Positions 16,628 through 24,638 of a stretch of DNA of 64,000 nucleotides are shown here, piece after piece. Made by a program: the position numbers and the translations under genes. The stretch spans positions 10,949,501 to 11,013,500 of the forward strand of contig NZ_JAUSZI010000002.1 of the NCBI RefSeq assembly GCF_030817415.1, read 5' to 3'. How positions within the stretch are numbered: position 1 is the first letter of the stretch; each line of letters starts with the position of its first letter. The notes under the pieces were generated by a model, which worked only from the letters and a program-made list of their open reading frames with translations, searched no databases and was not told the origin of the DNA. The stretch is from Streptomyces umbrinus (GTDB lineage Bacteria; Actinomycetota; Actinomycetes; Streptomycetales; Streptomycetaceae).

Positions 16628-18415
16628 TCAGTCCTTGGCCGCCGTCCAGCCCACCGCCTCGATCCGTGCCGCGTCCGCGGGCCTGGCCTCGTCGAACACC
16701 ACCCGGTCGCCGTCCGCGACCCGTTGCGCGTCCACGTACACGCCTCGGCCCACGTAGAGCCGGTCCGTCGCGTACCGCCAGCGCAGGACGAGTCGCCGGG
16801 CCTCGGGGAGTTCCGCGGAGAGCCGGTGCCAGGCCCGGCCCGACCAGCCGGTGACGGAACCGGCGGGATGATCCTGGGCGGCCTCGCCCTGCCGGACAGT
16901 GGTGAACGGCACCGGCAGCCACGTCGTGCCGCCGTCCGTCGAGGACTCCAGGAAGAGGGCGTCCGCCTGCGGTTCGGTGTCCCACCACAGGGCGCACCGC
17001 AGACGGCCTCCCGCGCCGAGGTCCAGCGCGGGCAGGGTCAGCGTGGCGGACGTGGCGGTCGCCATGCCGGAGAACCAGGCCGTACGTCCTCGCGCGGGCC
17101 GGACCGGCACTGCGCGGGCGAGGTTGTTGGCGGCGGCCACCCGTGGAGCGGAACCCGACCGCCAACTGCGCACGGGGTGGACGGAGTTGCCGAGCACGAT
17201 GAGGAACGAGTCGGTCGTAGGGTCGAGGACGAGCGAGGTGCCGGTGAAGCCGGTGTGTCCCGCGGTGCGCGGTGTGGCCATCGCGCCCATGTACCAGTGC
17301 TGGTAGAGCTCGAAGCCGAGGCCGTGTTCATCGCCAGGGAAGGCCGTGTTGAAGTCGGTGAACATCAACTCCACGGACTCGGGCTCCAGGATGCGCGCCC
17401 TGCCGTACACACCGCCGTTGAGCAGCGCCCGGCCGAGGATCGCCAGGTCCCACGCGGTGGAGAAGACACCGGCGTGGCCCGCCACACCGCCGAGGCTGTA
17501 CGCGTTCTCGTCGTGCACCTCGCCCCATACGAGGCCGCGGTCGAGCCCCGACCACGGTTTGCGGGCGTCCTCGGTGGCGGCGATCTTCGGCTTCCAGGAG
17601 GCGGGCGGGTTGAAGCGGGTGCGGCGCATCCCGAGCGGGTCGGTGATCTCGCTGCGCAGCAGGGTGTCCAGGGCGCGACCGGTGATCTTCTCCAGGACGA
17701 GCTGGAGCGAGATCAGATTGAGGTCCGAGTAGAGGTACCTGGTGCCCGGCGGGTTGAGCGGCGCCTCCTTCCAGATGAGCTGGAGCTTCTCCTCGTACGT
17801 CGGCGCGCTGTAGAGCGGGATCCAGGCGCGGAACCCCGAGGTGTGGGTGAGCAGTTGACGGATCGTGATGTCCTGCTTGCCCGCGCCGCCGAAGTCCGGG
17901 AGGTAGGAGGCGATCTTCCCCTCCAGCTCCAACTCGCCGCGCTCGATCTGCTGCACGGCGAGGATCGACGTGAACAGCTTCGACACCGACGCGAGGTCGA
18001 AGACCGTGTCCTTGGCCATCGCGATCTGCTGGTCGGCGGGGAACTCCACGGGGGTGTCGGTCTTCTCGCCGTACGCCGAGTAGCGCACCGCCTTCCCGAT
18101 CGGGTGGTGCAGTGCGACCGTGCCGCCGCGCCCGGCGAGCAGCACGGCGCCCGCGTACCAGGGGTACTTGGGGGAGGGGCCGAGGAACGCCTCGGCGTCG
18201 GTGACGAGTTGGCGCAGCTGGGCGGGGAGCAGCCCGGCGCGTTCGGCGGAGCCGTGGCGCAGGGTCGGTCGGCCGTGGGCGTCGTCGTTGCTCGCGTCTG
18301 CGCCGGGCGCCGCCGACGCCGCGGGGAGGGGCGCGAGCATCAGCGCGCCGCCCAACGCCGTCAAACCCCGGCCCAGTTGACGACGGGTCGGCCCGCCGCC
18401 CGCTCTGTCCGTCAT
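16628..18415 (-). CDS. Secreted serine hydrolase of the beta-lactamase (class C/PBP4*) family
   Basis: 595 aa. The Tat leader has TRRQLGRGLTALGG from residue 10 and ends near PAASAAP. The beta-lactamase-type domain (about 55-420) carries the SVSK motif at 143-146 (nucleophile S143, K146), the Tyr motif YSD at 229-231, and a HTGFTG segment in place of KTG. The last 150 residues (from about 440) are a beta-rich domain (LRCALWWDTEPQADALFLE) like those in extracellular peptidases. It may be an esterase, D-aminopeptidase or sugar/peptide hydrolase; a true beta-lactamase is unlikely. It is secreted and transcribed alone. Confidence 0.85.
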   Translation of the reverse strand: MTDRAGGGPTRRQLGRGLTALGGALMLAPLPAASAAPGADASNDDAHGRPTLRHGSAERAGLLPAQLRQLVTDAEAFLGPSPKYPWYAGAVLLAGRGGTVALHHPIGKAVRYSAYGEKTDTPVEFPADQQIAMAKDTVFDLASVSKLFTSILAVQQIERGELELEGKIASYLPDFGGAGKQDITIRQLLTHTSGFRAWIPLYSAPTYEEKLQLIWKEAPLNPPGTRYLYSDLNLISLQLVLEKITGRALDTLLRSEITDPLGMRRTRFNPPASWKPKIAATEDARKPWSGLDRGLVWGEVHDENAYSLGGVAGHAGVFSTAWDLAILGRALLNGGVYGRARILEPESVELMFTDFNTAFPGDEHGLGFELYQHWYMGAMATPRTAGHTGFTGTSLVLDPTTDSFLIVLGNSVHPVRSWRSGSAPRVAAANNLARAVPVRPARGRTAWFSGMATATSATLTLPALDLGAGGRLRCALWWDTEPQADALFLESSTDGGTTWLPVPFTTVRQGEAAQDHPAGSVTGWSGRAWHRLSAELPEARRLVLRWRYATDRLYVGRGVYVDAQRVADGDRVVFDEARPADAARIEAVGWTAAKD

Positions 18416-18623
18416 CGAGGAGCCTTCCGTTGAGACGCTGTGCCGCTGTGGCCGCCTGAAAGTATCTTTCCGAGTTCGCTGTGCTCGGTGAAACTTTTGT
18501 GTCAGACGGGGGGCGTGTCAACGGTGCCGTCCTGACCGGTCCCGGTTCGGGAAAATCCATGGAAACTGACGGTCCATCAGAAAAGGTCTTCCTTCGTCCG
18601 GAGGACTGCGGCATCCTGCGCCC

Positions 18624-19733
18624 ATGCAGACGGAGCTGAGCAAGAAACTGGGAGTCGAGCACGCCCTCTTCGGCTTCACGCCATTCCCCGCCGTCGCCGC
18701 TGCCATCAGCCGGGCCGGCGGGTTCGGCGTGCTCGGCGCGGTCCGCTACACGGCCCCCGACGACCTCAAACGCGACCTCGACTGGATCGAGGCGCACGTC
18801 GACGGGATGCCGTACGGACTGGACGTCGTCATGCCGGCCAAGAAGGTCGAGGGCGTGACCGAGGCGGACGTGGAGGCGATGATCCCCGAGGGACACCGCC
18901 AGTACGTCAAGGACACTCTGGCCAAGTACGGGGTGCCCGAACTAGCCGAGGGCGAGGCCTCCGGCTGGCGTATCACCGGCTGGATGGAACAGGTCGCCCG
19001 CAATCAACTCGACGTCGCCTTCGACTACCCGATCAAGCTGCTGGCCAACGCGCTCGGGTCGCCGCCCGCCGATGTCATCCAGCGCGCCCACGACCAGAAC
19101 GTGCTCGTCGCCGCGCTCGCGGGCAGCGCCCGGCACGCGCGCAAGCACGCCGAGGCGGGCATCGACATCGTCGTCGCGCAGGGCTACGAGGCGGGCGGCC
19201 ACACCGGTGACATCGCCTCGATGGTCCTGACGCCCGAAGTCGTCGAGGCCGTCGACCCCTTGCCCGTGCTCGCGGCCGGCGGCATCGGCAGCGGACAGCA
19301 GATGGCCGCCGCGCTCACTCTCGGCGCCCAGGGTGTGTGGCTCGGCTCCATATGGCTGACCGTCACGGAGGCCGACATGCACTCGCGCGCCCTGACCCGG
19401 AAGCTGCTCGCCGCCGGGTCGGGCGACACGGTCCGCTCGCGCGCGCTGACCGGGAAACCCGCACGCCAGCTGCGTACCGAATGGACCGACGCCTGGGACG
19501 ACCCGAATGGACCCGGCACGCTCCCCATGCCCCTGCAGGGGCTGCTGGTCGCCGACGCGGTCTCGCGGATCCAGCGGCACGAGGTCGAACCGCTGCTCGG
19601 GACACCCGTGGGACAGATCGTCGGCCGGATGAACAGCGAACGCAGCGTCCAGGAAGTCTTCGACGACCTCACCCGTGACTTCGAGAAGGCCGTCGACCGA
19701 CTCAACCGCATCGCCGGAAGGAGCCACGAGTGA
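18624..19733 (+). CDS. Nitronate-monooxygenase-like flavoprotein
   Basis: 369 aa with a TIM-barrel layout. The FMN-binding segments are AALAGSARHARKHAEAGIDIVVAQGYEAGGHTG (about 160-195) and PVLAAGGIGSGQQMAAALTLGAQGVWLGS (215-243). It belongs to the 2-nitropropane-dioxygenase/NMO family. A close relative of this type, IpdC, serves in steroid C/D-ring breakdown in mycobacteria and rhodococci, and the coupling here to an acyl-CoA synthetase makes a CoA-thioester substrate plausible, but that is inference. Its stop overlaps the next start (GTGA), so the two genes form an operon. Confidence 0.85.
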   Translation: MQTELSKKLGVEHALFGFTPFPAVAAAISRAGGFGVLGAVRYTAPDDLKRDLDWIEAHVDGMPYGLDVVMPAKKVEGVTEADVEAMIPEGHRQYVKDTLAKYGVPELAEGEASGWRITGWMEQVARNQLDVAFDYPIKLLANALGSPPADVIQRAHDQNVLVAALAGSARHARKHAEAGIDIVVAQGYEAGGHTGDIASMVLTPEVVEAVDPLPVLAAGGIGSGQQMAAALTLGAQGVWLGSIWLTVTEADMHSRALTRKLLAAGSGDTVRSRALTGKPARQLRTEWTDAWDDPNGPGTLPMPLQGLLVADAVSRIQRHEVEPLLGTPVGQIVGRMNSERSVQEVFDDLTRDFEKAVDRLNRIAGRSHE

Positions 19734-21280
19734 GCCAGCCCCCCAACGGCTTCTGGGCCCAGGCCACCGCCGACCCCGAGCGCACCGTGCTCATCGCGAC
19801 CGACGGCGAGGAGTGGACCGCAGGACGCCTGCACGCCGAGACCAACCGGCTGGTGCACGGACTGCGTGCCGCCGGGCTCGAACGAGGCGACGCCTTCGCC
19901 GTCGTACTGCCCAACGGCGTCGAGTTCTTCACCGCGTACCTTGCAGCCTCGCAGGCCGGCTTCTATCTCGTGCCCGTCAACCACCACCTCGTCGGCCCCG
20001 AGATCGCCTGGATCGTCTCCGACTCCGGCGCCAAGGTGCTCGTCGCGCACGAGCGGTTCGCCGACGCCGCACGCCACGCGGCCGACGAGGCGAAGCTCCC
20101 CGAGGAGCGGCGGTACGCGGTCGGCGCGGTCGAGGGCTTCCGGCCGTACGGCGAACTCCTCGACGGGCAGCCCGAGTCGGTGCCCGAGGACCGCACGCTC
20201 GGCTGGGTCATGAACTACACCTCGGGGACCACGGGCCGCCCGCGCGGTATCCGGCGCCCCCTGCCCGGCAAGCTCCCCGAGGAGACCTACCTCGGCGGCT
20301 TCCTCGGCATCTTCGGCATCAAGGCGTTCGACGACAACGTGCATCTGGTGTGCTCGCCGCTCTACCACACGGCGGTCCTCCAGTTCGCGGGCGCGTCCCT
20401 GCACATCGGACACCGGCTGGTGCTGATGGACAAGTGGACGCCGGAGGAGATGCTGCGGCTCATCGACGCCCATCGGTGCACGCACACCCATATGGTCCCG
20501 ACCCAGTTCCACCGCCTGCTCGCGTTGCCGGACCGAACGAGGGCGGCCTATGACGTGTCGTCCATGCGGCATGCCATCCATGGCGCCGCCCCGTGCCCGG
20601 ACCATGTGAAACGGGCCATGATCGAGTGGTGGGGCCACAGTGTCGAGGAGTACTACGCGGCCAGTGAGGGCGGCGGTGCCTTCGCCACCGCCGAGGACTG
20701 GCTGAAGAAGCCCGGCACGGTCGGCAAGGCCTGGCCCATCAGTGAGCTGGCCGTCTTCGACGACGACGGGAACAGGCTGCCACCCGGTGAACTGGGCACC
20801 GTCTACATGAAGATGAGCACGGGCGGATTCTCGTACCACAAGGACGAGAGCAAGACGAAGAAGAACCGTATCGGGGACTTCTTCACCGTCGGTGACCTGG
20901 GGTATCTCGACGAGGACGGCTACCTCTTCCTCCGCGATCGCAAGATCGACATGATCATCTCGGGCGGGGTCAACATCTACCCCGCCGAGATCGAGGCCGC
21001 CCTGCTCACCCACCCCGCCGTCGCCGACGCCGCCGCCTTCGGGATTCCGCACGACGACTGGGGCGAGGCGGTCAAGGCCGTCGTCGAACCGGCCCCCGGC
21101 TTCGAGGCGGGCGAGGCCCTGGCCGCCGCGATCCTGGAGCACTGCGAGCAGCAACTGGCCGGGTACAAGCGGCCCAGGAGTGTCGACTTCATCGAGACGA
21201 TGCCGCGCGATCCCAACGGGAAGCTGTACAAGCGGCGGCTGCGGGACCCGTACTGGGAGGGGCGGACCAGGCCCGTGTGA
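19730..21280 (+). CDS. Acyl-CoA synthetase (FadD-type)
   Basis: 516 aa, GTG start overlapping the previous stop by 4 bp with GGAAGGAG upstream. AMP-forming family motifs: P-loop MNYTSGTTGRPRGIRR (about 163-178), EEYYAASEGGG, GDLGYLDEDGYLFLRDRKIDMIISGG (core hinge) and the C-terminal Lys motif PRDPNGKLYKRRLR. It activates a carboxylic acid as an acyl-adenylate and then a CoA thioester in the cytosol. It is most like the FadD4/FadD13-class synthetases of actinobacteria. Coupling to the flavoenzyme suggests the two act on one substrate pathway, possibly a ring-derived acid. Confidence 0.92.
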   Translation: MSQPPNGFWAQATADPERTVLIATDGEEWTAGRLHAETNRLVHGLRAAGLERGDAFAVVLPNGVEFFTAYLAASQAGFYLVPVNHHLVGPEIAWIVSDSGAKVLVAHERFADAARHAADEAKLPEERRYAVGAVEGFRPYGELLDGQPESVPEDRTLGWVMNYTSGTTGRPRGIRRPLPGKLPEETYLGGFLGIFGIKAFDDNVHLVCSPLYHTAVLQFAGASLHIGHRLVLMDKWTPEEMLRLIDAHRCTHTHMVPTQFHRLLALPDRTRAAYDVSSMRHAIHGAAPCPDHVKRAMIEWWGHSVEEYYAASEGGGAFATAEDWLKKPGTVGKAWPISELAVFDDDGNRLPPGELGTVYMKMSTGGFSYHKDESKTKKNRIGDFFTVGDLGYLDEDGYLFLRDRKIDMIISGGVNIYPAEIEAALLTHPAVADAAAFGIPHDDWGEAVKAVVEPAPGFEAGEALAAAILEHCEQQLAGYKRPRSVDFIETMPRDPNGKLYKRRLRDPYWEGRTRPV

Positions 21281-21328
21281 GGCGGGTGGGCCGGACGGGA
21301 CGTGGGTGAGGCCGGGAAGCGAGCGCCT

Positions 21329-22792
21329 TCAGACTGGCGCATGCGTCTCGGCCTCTGCCTCGGTCTCGCGTGCTGCCTCGGTCCGAGGCTCTGCCGCGGT
21401 CTCATGAGCTGTCTCTGTCTCAGGATCGGTCGGCTTCTCGGGATGTACCTGCGGCTTTTCGGGACGTACCTGTGGCTTCCTGGGGCGTACGTGCTCCACG
21501 GGGGCTCGTCGTGACGGGGCGACGCGGCGGGCCAGCTTCCGGCCCCACGCCTGGCTCGGAGCCTCGATGTACTGATAGGTCAGCGCGCACAGCGGCAGGA
21601 GCAGGGCGAAGAAGGCCAGGACGAGTACGGGATTGTCCCGCGGCCACCGGCCGATCGTGCCGTCGCTCACCGCCAGCAGCACTGGGTGCAGCAGATAGAC
21701 CGAGTAGCTGATCATGCCCAGCCAGATCAGTCCGCGCGGTATGCGCCGGTGGCGCAGCGCCAGCGCGACACCGAAGGTGAGCACGGCCAGCAGGAACGCC
21801 ACGATCCAGCCCTGCCTGGTGAAGGGGGCCTCGTCGCTGTTCCAGTAAGCGCTGGCCACGGCGCAGGCGACCACCACCGCGGCCGTGCAGCCTGCCCGCC
21901 ACCAGGTGCTCTGACCCTTCTCGGCCCGGTGGACGGCGGTGCCGAGGAACATCACGGCGAGGATGATCAGGCCCTCCCACAGCGGAACCGTGCCGTTGAA
22001 CGGGACCAGGACGAGCGCCAGTACCCCGCCGAGTACCCCGCCGAACACGCGGACCGCGGGTGACCCGGAGCTCGCACAGCAGATCGCGACCACCAGGGCG
22101 CCCGAGGCGAGCCCGATCAGCGGGCCCGTGCCGACCAGGTCGGACAGGGCGGAGGCCTGCAGCGTGACGCCTGCCGCCACGCTCACGGCGGCCAGCACGG
22201 CCAGGGTGACGGCGACCGCCGCCGACCGCTGGTGCAGGCGGACCGTGAAGAGCGCGACGACCAGCAGATAGAAGGCCATCTCGTACGAGAGCGTCCACAG
22301 GACGAGCAGCACACTGGGCGTCCCCAGCAGCTCCTGAAGCAGTCCTGCATGGGCGACGGACACCGTGGCCGCGCTCTGGCCACCGAAGTCGCGCATGTCC
22401 GAGAAGCCCAGAAGATTGACGGCGAGGACGGCGGCGACGGCCGTCGCCCACAGCGGGTACATGCGGAACACCCGCCCGATCCAGAACGTCCGGACGCAGC
22501 CCCGGCGCTCCAGCGACGCGGGGATGATGTAGCCGCTGACCAGGAAGAACACCAGGATGCCGTACCGGCCGGTGTTGAACTGGGGCATCAGGTCCTGTCG
22601 GAACTCCGCCATGAAGGAGTACGACGCGTGCTCGAACACCACGACGAGTGCCGCGATGCCACGCAGCGCGTCCAGCCAGGCCAACCGTCGTGGACCGGCC
22701 GATGTCCGCGGTGTGGGTAGTGGTTCGGATACGCAGGGTGACCGTTCCAGGGCTGAAGGCCTGATTGTGGGCCTGATGTCCATAACTACCAT
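21329..22792 (-). CDS. Acyltransferase-3-family membrane protein
   Basis: 487 aa from the ATG at 22792, preceded by AAAGGGCG; another ATG lies 9 bp inside. The N-terminus has the family opening RLAWLDALRGIAALVVVFEHASY (catalytic His region) and then about ten membrane helices, with GRYGILVFFLVSGYIIPAS and LIWLGMISYSVYLLHP as typical family segments. Such proteins O-acylate cell-surface or secreted sugars or macrolides. The last 80 residues form a hydrophilic tail with three PxKPQVRPEKP-type heptad repeats followed by Glu/Thr-rich sequence, probably cytoplasmic. Transcribed alone, divergent from the next synthetase gene. Confidence 0.88.
   Translation of the reverse strand: MVVMDIRPTIRPSALERSPCVSEPLPTPRTSAGPRRLAWLDALRGIAALVVVFEHASYSFMAEFRQDLMPQFNTGRYGILVFFLVSGYIIPASLERRGCVRTFWIGRVFRMYPLWATAVAAVLAVNLLGFSDMRDFGGQSAATVSVAHAGLLQELLGTPSVLLVLWTLSYEMAFYLLVVALFTVRLHQRSAAVAVTLAVLAAVSVAAGVTLQASALSDLVGTGPLIGLASGALVVAICCASSGSPAVRVFGGVLGGVLALVLVPFNGTVPLWEGLIILAVMFLGTAVHRAEKGQSTWWRAGCTAAVVVACAVASAYWNSDEAPFTRQGWIVAFLLAVLTFGVALALRHRRIPRGLIWLGMISYSVYLLHPVLLAVSDGTIGRWPRDNPVLVLAFFALLLPLCALTYQYIEAPSQAWGRKLARRVAPSRRAPVEHVRPRKPQVRPEKPQVHPEKPTDPETETAHETAAEPRTEAARETEAEAETHAPV
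21430..21492. repeat. 21-bp tandem repeat, 3 copies, in acyltransferase tail
   Basis: Units CGGCTTCTCGGGATGTACCTG, CGGCTTTTCGGGACGTACCTG and TGGCTTCCTGGGGCGTACGTG, in frame, encode on the minus strand the heptad (Q/H)V(R/H)P(R/E)KP. Confidence 0.8.
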
Positions 22793-22969
22793 TACGCGCC
22801 CTTTGTCGCTGATGGTCAACGACGGCTCGGGGCCGGTGCGCATGCGTGTGGTCCCACGCCTTGAGGGTGGCCGAGCGTGACAACGGTGTACGACGCGCAC
22901 GCGCTTGGGGCCTGACCTCCTGGTACGGGACTTGACCCCGCTCGCGGAACGGAACGAGGATCATGTGTC

Positions 22970-24472
22970 ATGACGCCTGGACACGGCAGCACGGTCGACG
23001 GGGTGCTGCGGCGCAGTGCCCGACGTACTCCCGAGCGCACAGCGGTCACCTACCGCGACCGCTCCTGGACCTACGCCGAACTCGACGAGGGCGTCTCCCG
23101 CGCGGCGCAGGTGCTGACCTCCTCGGGCCTGGCTCCCGGCGACCGCGTCGGCGCCTACGGCCACAATTCGGACGCGTACCTCATCGGCTTCCTGGCCTGC
23201 TCCCGGGCCGGGCTCGTACACGTGCCGGTCAACCAGAACCTGACGGGCGACGACCTCTCGTACATCGTCGGCCAGTCCGGCAGCACGCTCGTCCTGGCCG
23301 ACCCCGACCTCGCGGACCGACTCCCCGACGGCGTACGGGTGATGCCGCTGCGCGACGCCGACGACTCGCTGCTCGCGCGGCTGGACTCGACTCCTCCGTA
23401 CGACGGTCCGGAGCCGCGTACCGAGGATCTGGTGCAGCTGCTCTACACCTCCGGTACGACGGCCCTGCCCAAGGGCGCGATGATGACGCACCGCGCGCTG
23501 GTGCACGAGTACCTGAGTGCGATCACCGCGCTCGACCTGAGTGCGGGCGACCTGCCCGTGCACTCGTTGCCGCTCTACCACTCGGCGCAGATGCATGTGT
23601 TCCTGCTGCCGTATCTCGCGGTCGGCGCGCAGAACACCATCCTCGACGCGCCCGACGCCGAGCAGCTCTTCGACCTGATCGAGGCCGGCCGCGCGGACAG
23701 CCTCTTCGCGCCGCCCACCGTGTGGATCGGCCTGTCGAACCGCCCCGACTTCGCGACCCGCGACCTGAGCGGGCTGCGCAAGGCGTACTACGGGGCGTCG
23801 ATCATGCCGGTGCCCATCCTCGAACGGCTGCGGGAACGGCTTCCCAAGCTGGCCTTCTACAACTGTTTCGGCCAGAGCGAGATCGGCCCGCTGTCCATGG
23901 TCCTCGCACCGAACGAGCACCGGAAGGCACGCCTGGACTCCTGCGGGCGTCCGGTGCTGTTCGTGGACGCGAGAGTGGTCGACGAGAACGGCAAGGACGT
24001 GCCCGACGGCACGTCCGGCGAAGTCGTCTACCGGTCACCGCAGTTGTGCGAGGGCTACTGGGACAAGCCCGAGGAGACGGCCGAGGCCTTCCGGGACGGC
24101 TGGTTCCACTCCGGCGATCTCGTGGTGCGGGACGCGCAGGGATACTTCACCGTCGTCGACCGGGTGAAGGACGTCATCAACTCCGGGGGCGTCCTGGTCG
24201 CTTCACGGCAGGTCGAGGACGCGCTCTACACGCATCCCGGGGTGGCCGAGGTCGCGGTGATCGGGCTTCCGGACGACCGCTGGATCGAGGCCGTGACCGC
24301 GGTGGTCGTCCCCCGCGGCACGGTCACGGAGGACGAACTGGTCGCCCACGCGCGCGAGAACCTCGCCCACTTCAAGGCGCCCAAGCGGGTGCTGTTCGTG
24401 GACGAACTGCCGCGCAACGCCAGCGGGAAGATCCTCAAGCGGGAGCTGCGGGACCGGTTGGGAGAGGCTTGA
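22970..24472 (+). CDS. Acyl-CoA synthetase
   Basis: 500 aa. AMP-forming motifs: LLYTSGTTALPKGAMMTH (about 160-177), YNCFGQSEIGPLS, GWFHSGDLVVRDAQGYFTVVDRVKDVINSGG, and Lys motif LPRNASGKILKRELR. It is shorter than FadD19-type enzymes and resembles the fatty-acid/acyl-CoA synthetases of secondary catabolism in Streptomyces (GAMMTHRALVHEY). GAGGA stands 10 nt before the ATG at 22970. It converts an unknown acid to its CoA thioester. It is divergent from the acyltransferase gene and is followed by the sulfatase-fold gene after 166 bp. Confidence 0.92.
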   Translation: MTPGHGSTVDGVLRRSARRTPERTAVTYRDRSWTYAELDEGVSRAAQVLTSSGLAPGDRVGAYGHNSDAYLIGFLACSRAGLVHVPVNQNLTGDDLSYIVGQSGSTLVLADPDLADRLPDGVRVMPLRDADDSLLARLDSTPPYDGPEPRTEDLVQLLYTSGTTALPKGAMMTHRALVHEYLSAITALDLSAGDLPVHSLPLYHSAQMHVFLLPYLAVGAQNTILDAPDAEQLFDLIEAGRADSLFAPPTVWIGLSNRPDFATRDLSGLRKAYYGASIMPVPILERLRERLPKLAFYNCFGQSEIGPLSMVLAPNEHRKARLDSCGRPVLFVDARVVDENGKDVPDGTSGEVVYRSPQLCEGYWDKPEETAEAFRDGWFHSGDLVVRDAQGYFTVVDRVKDVINSGGVLVASRQVEDALYTHPGVAEVAVIGLPDDRWIEAVTAVVVPRGTVTEDELVAHARENLAHFKAPKRVLFVDELPRNASGKILKRELRDRLGEA

Positions 24473-24638
24473 CCTTGGCCGGGCGTGACGGTTGCACTCC
24501 CGGTGGTTGAATCCCTGGTGGTCGGATCCTCGGTCGGTGAACTGAATCCGCCGGAGAGCCGTACCAGTAACGGCGGCCCGGCTACCCGAGCCCGGCCCGC
24601 CGCATCACCACCGGGTTTCGCACGGAAGGACCTTCGGG

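Noticed and set aside
16628..18415. Antibiotic-resistance beta-lactamase
   Set aside because: The SxxK and Tyr motifs are of the broad serine-hydrolase family, the KTG box is altered, and a long C-terminal domain follows; a true beta-lactamase is unlikely.
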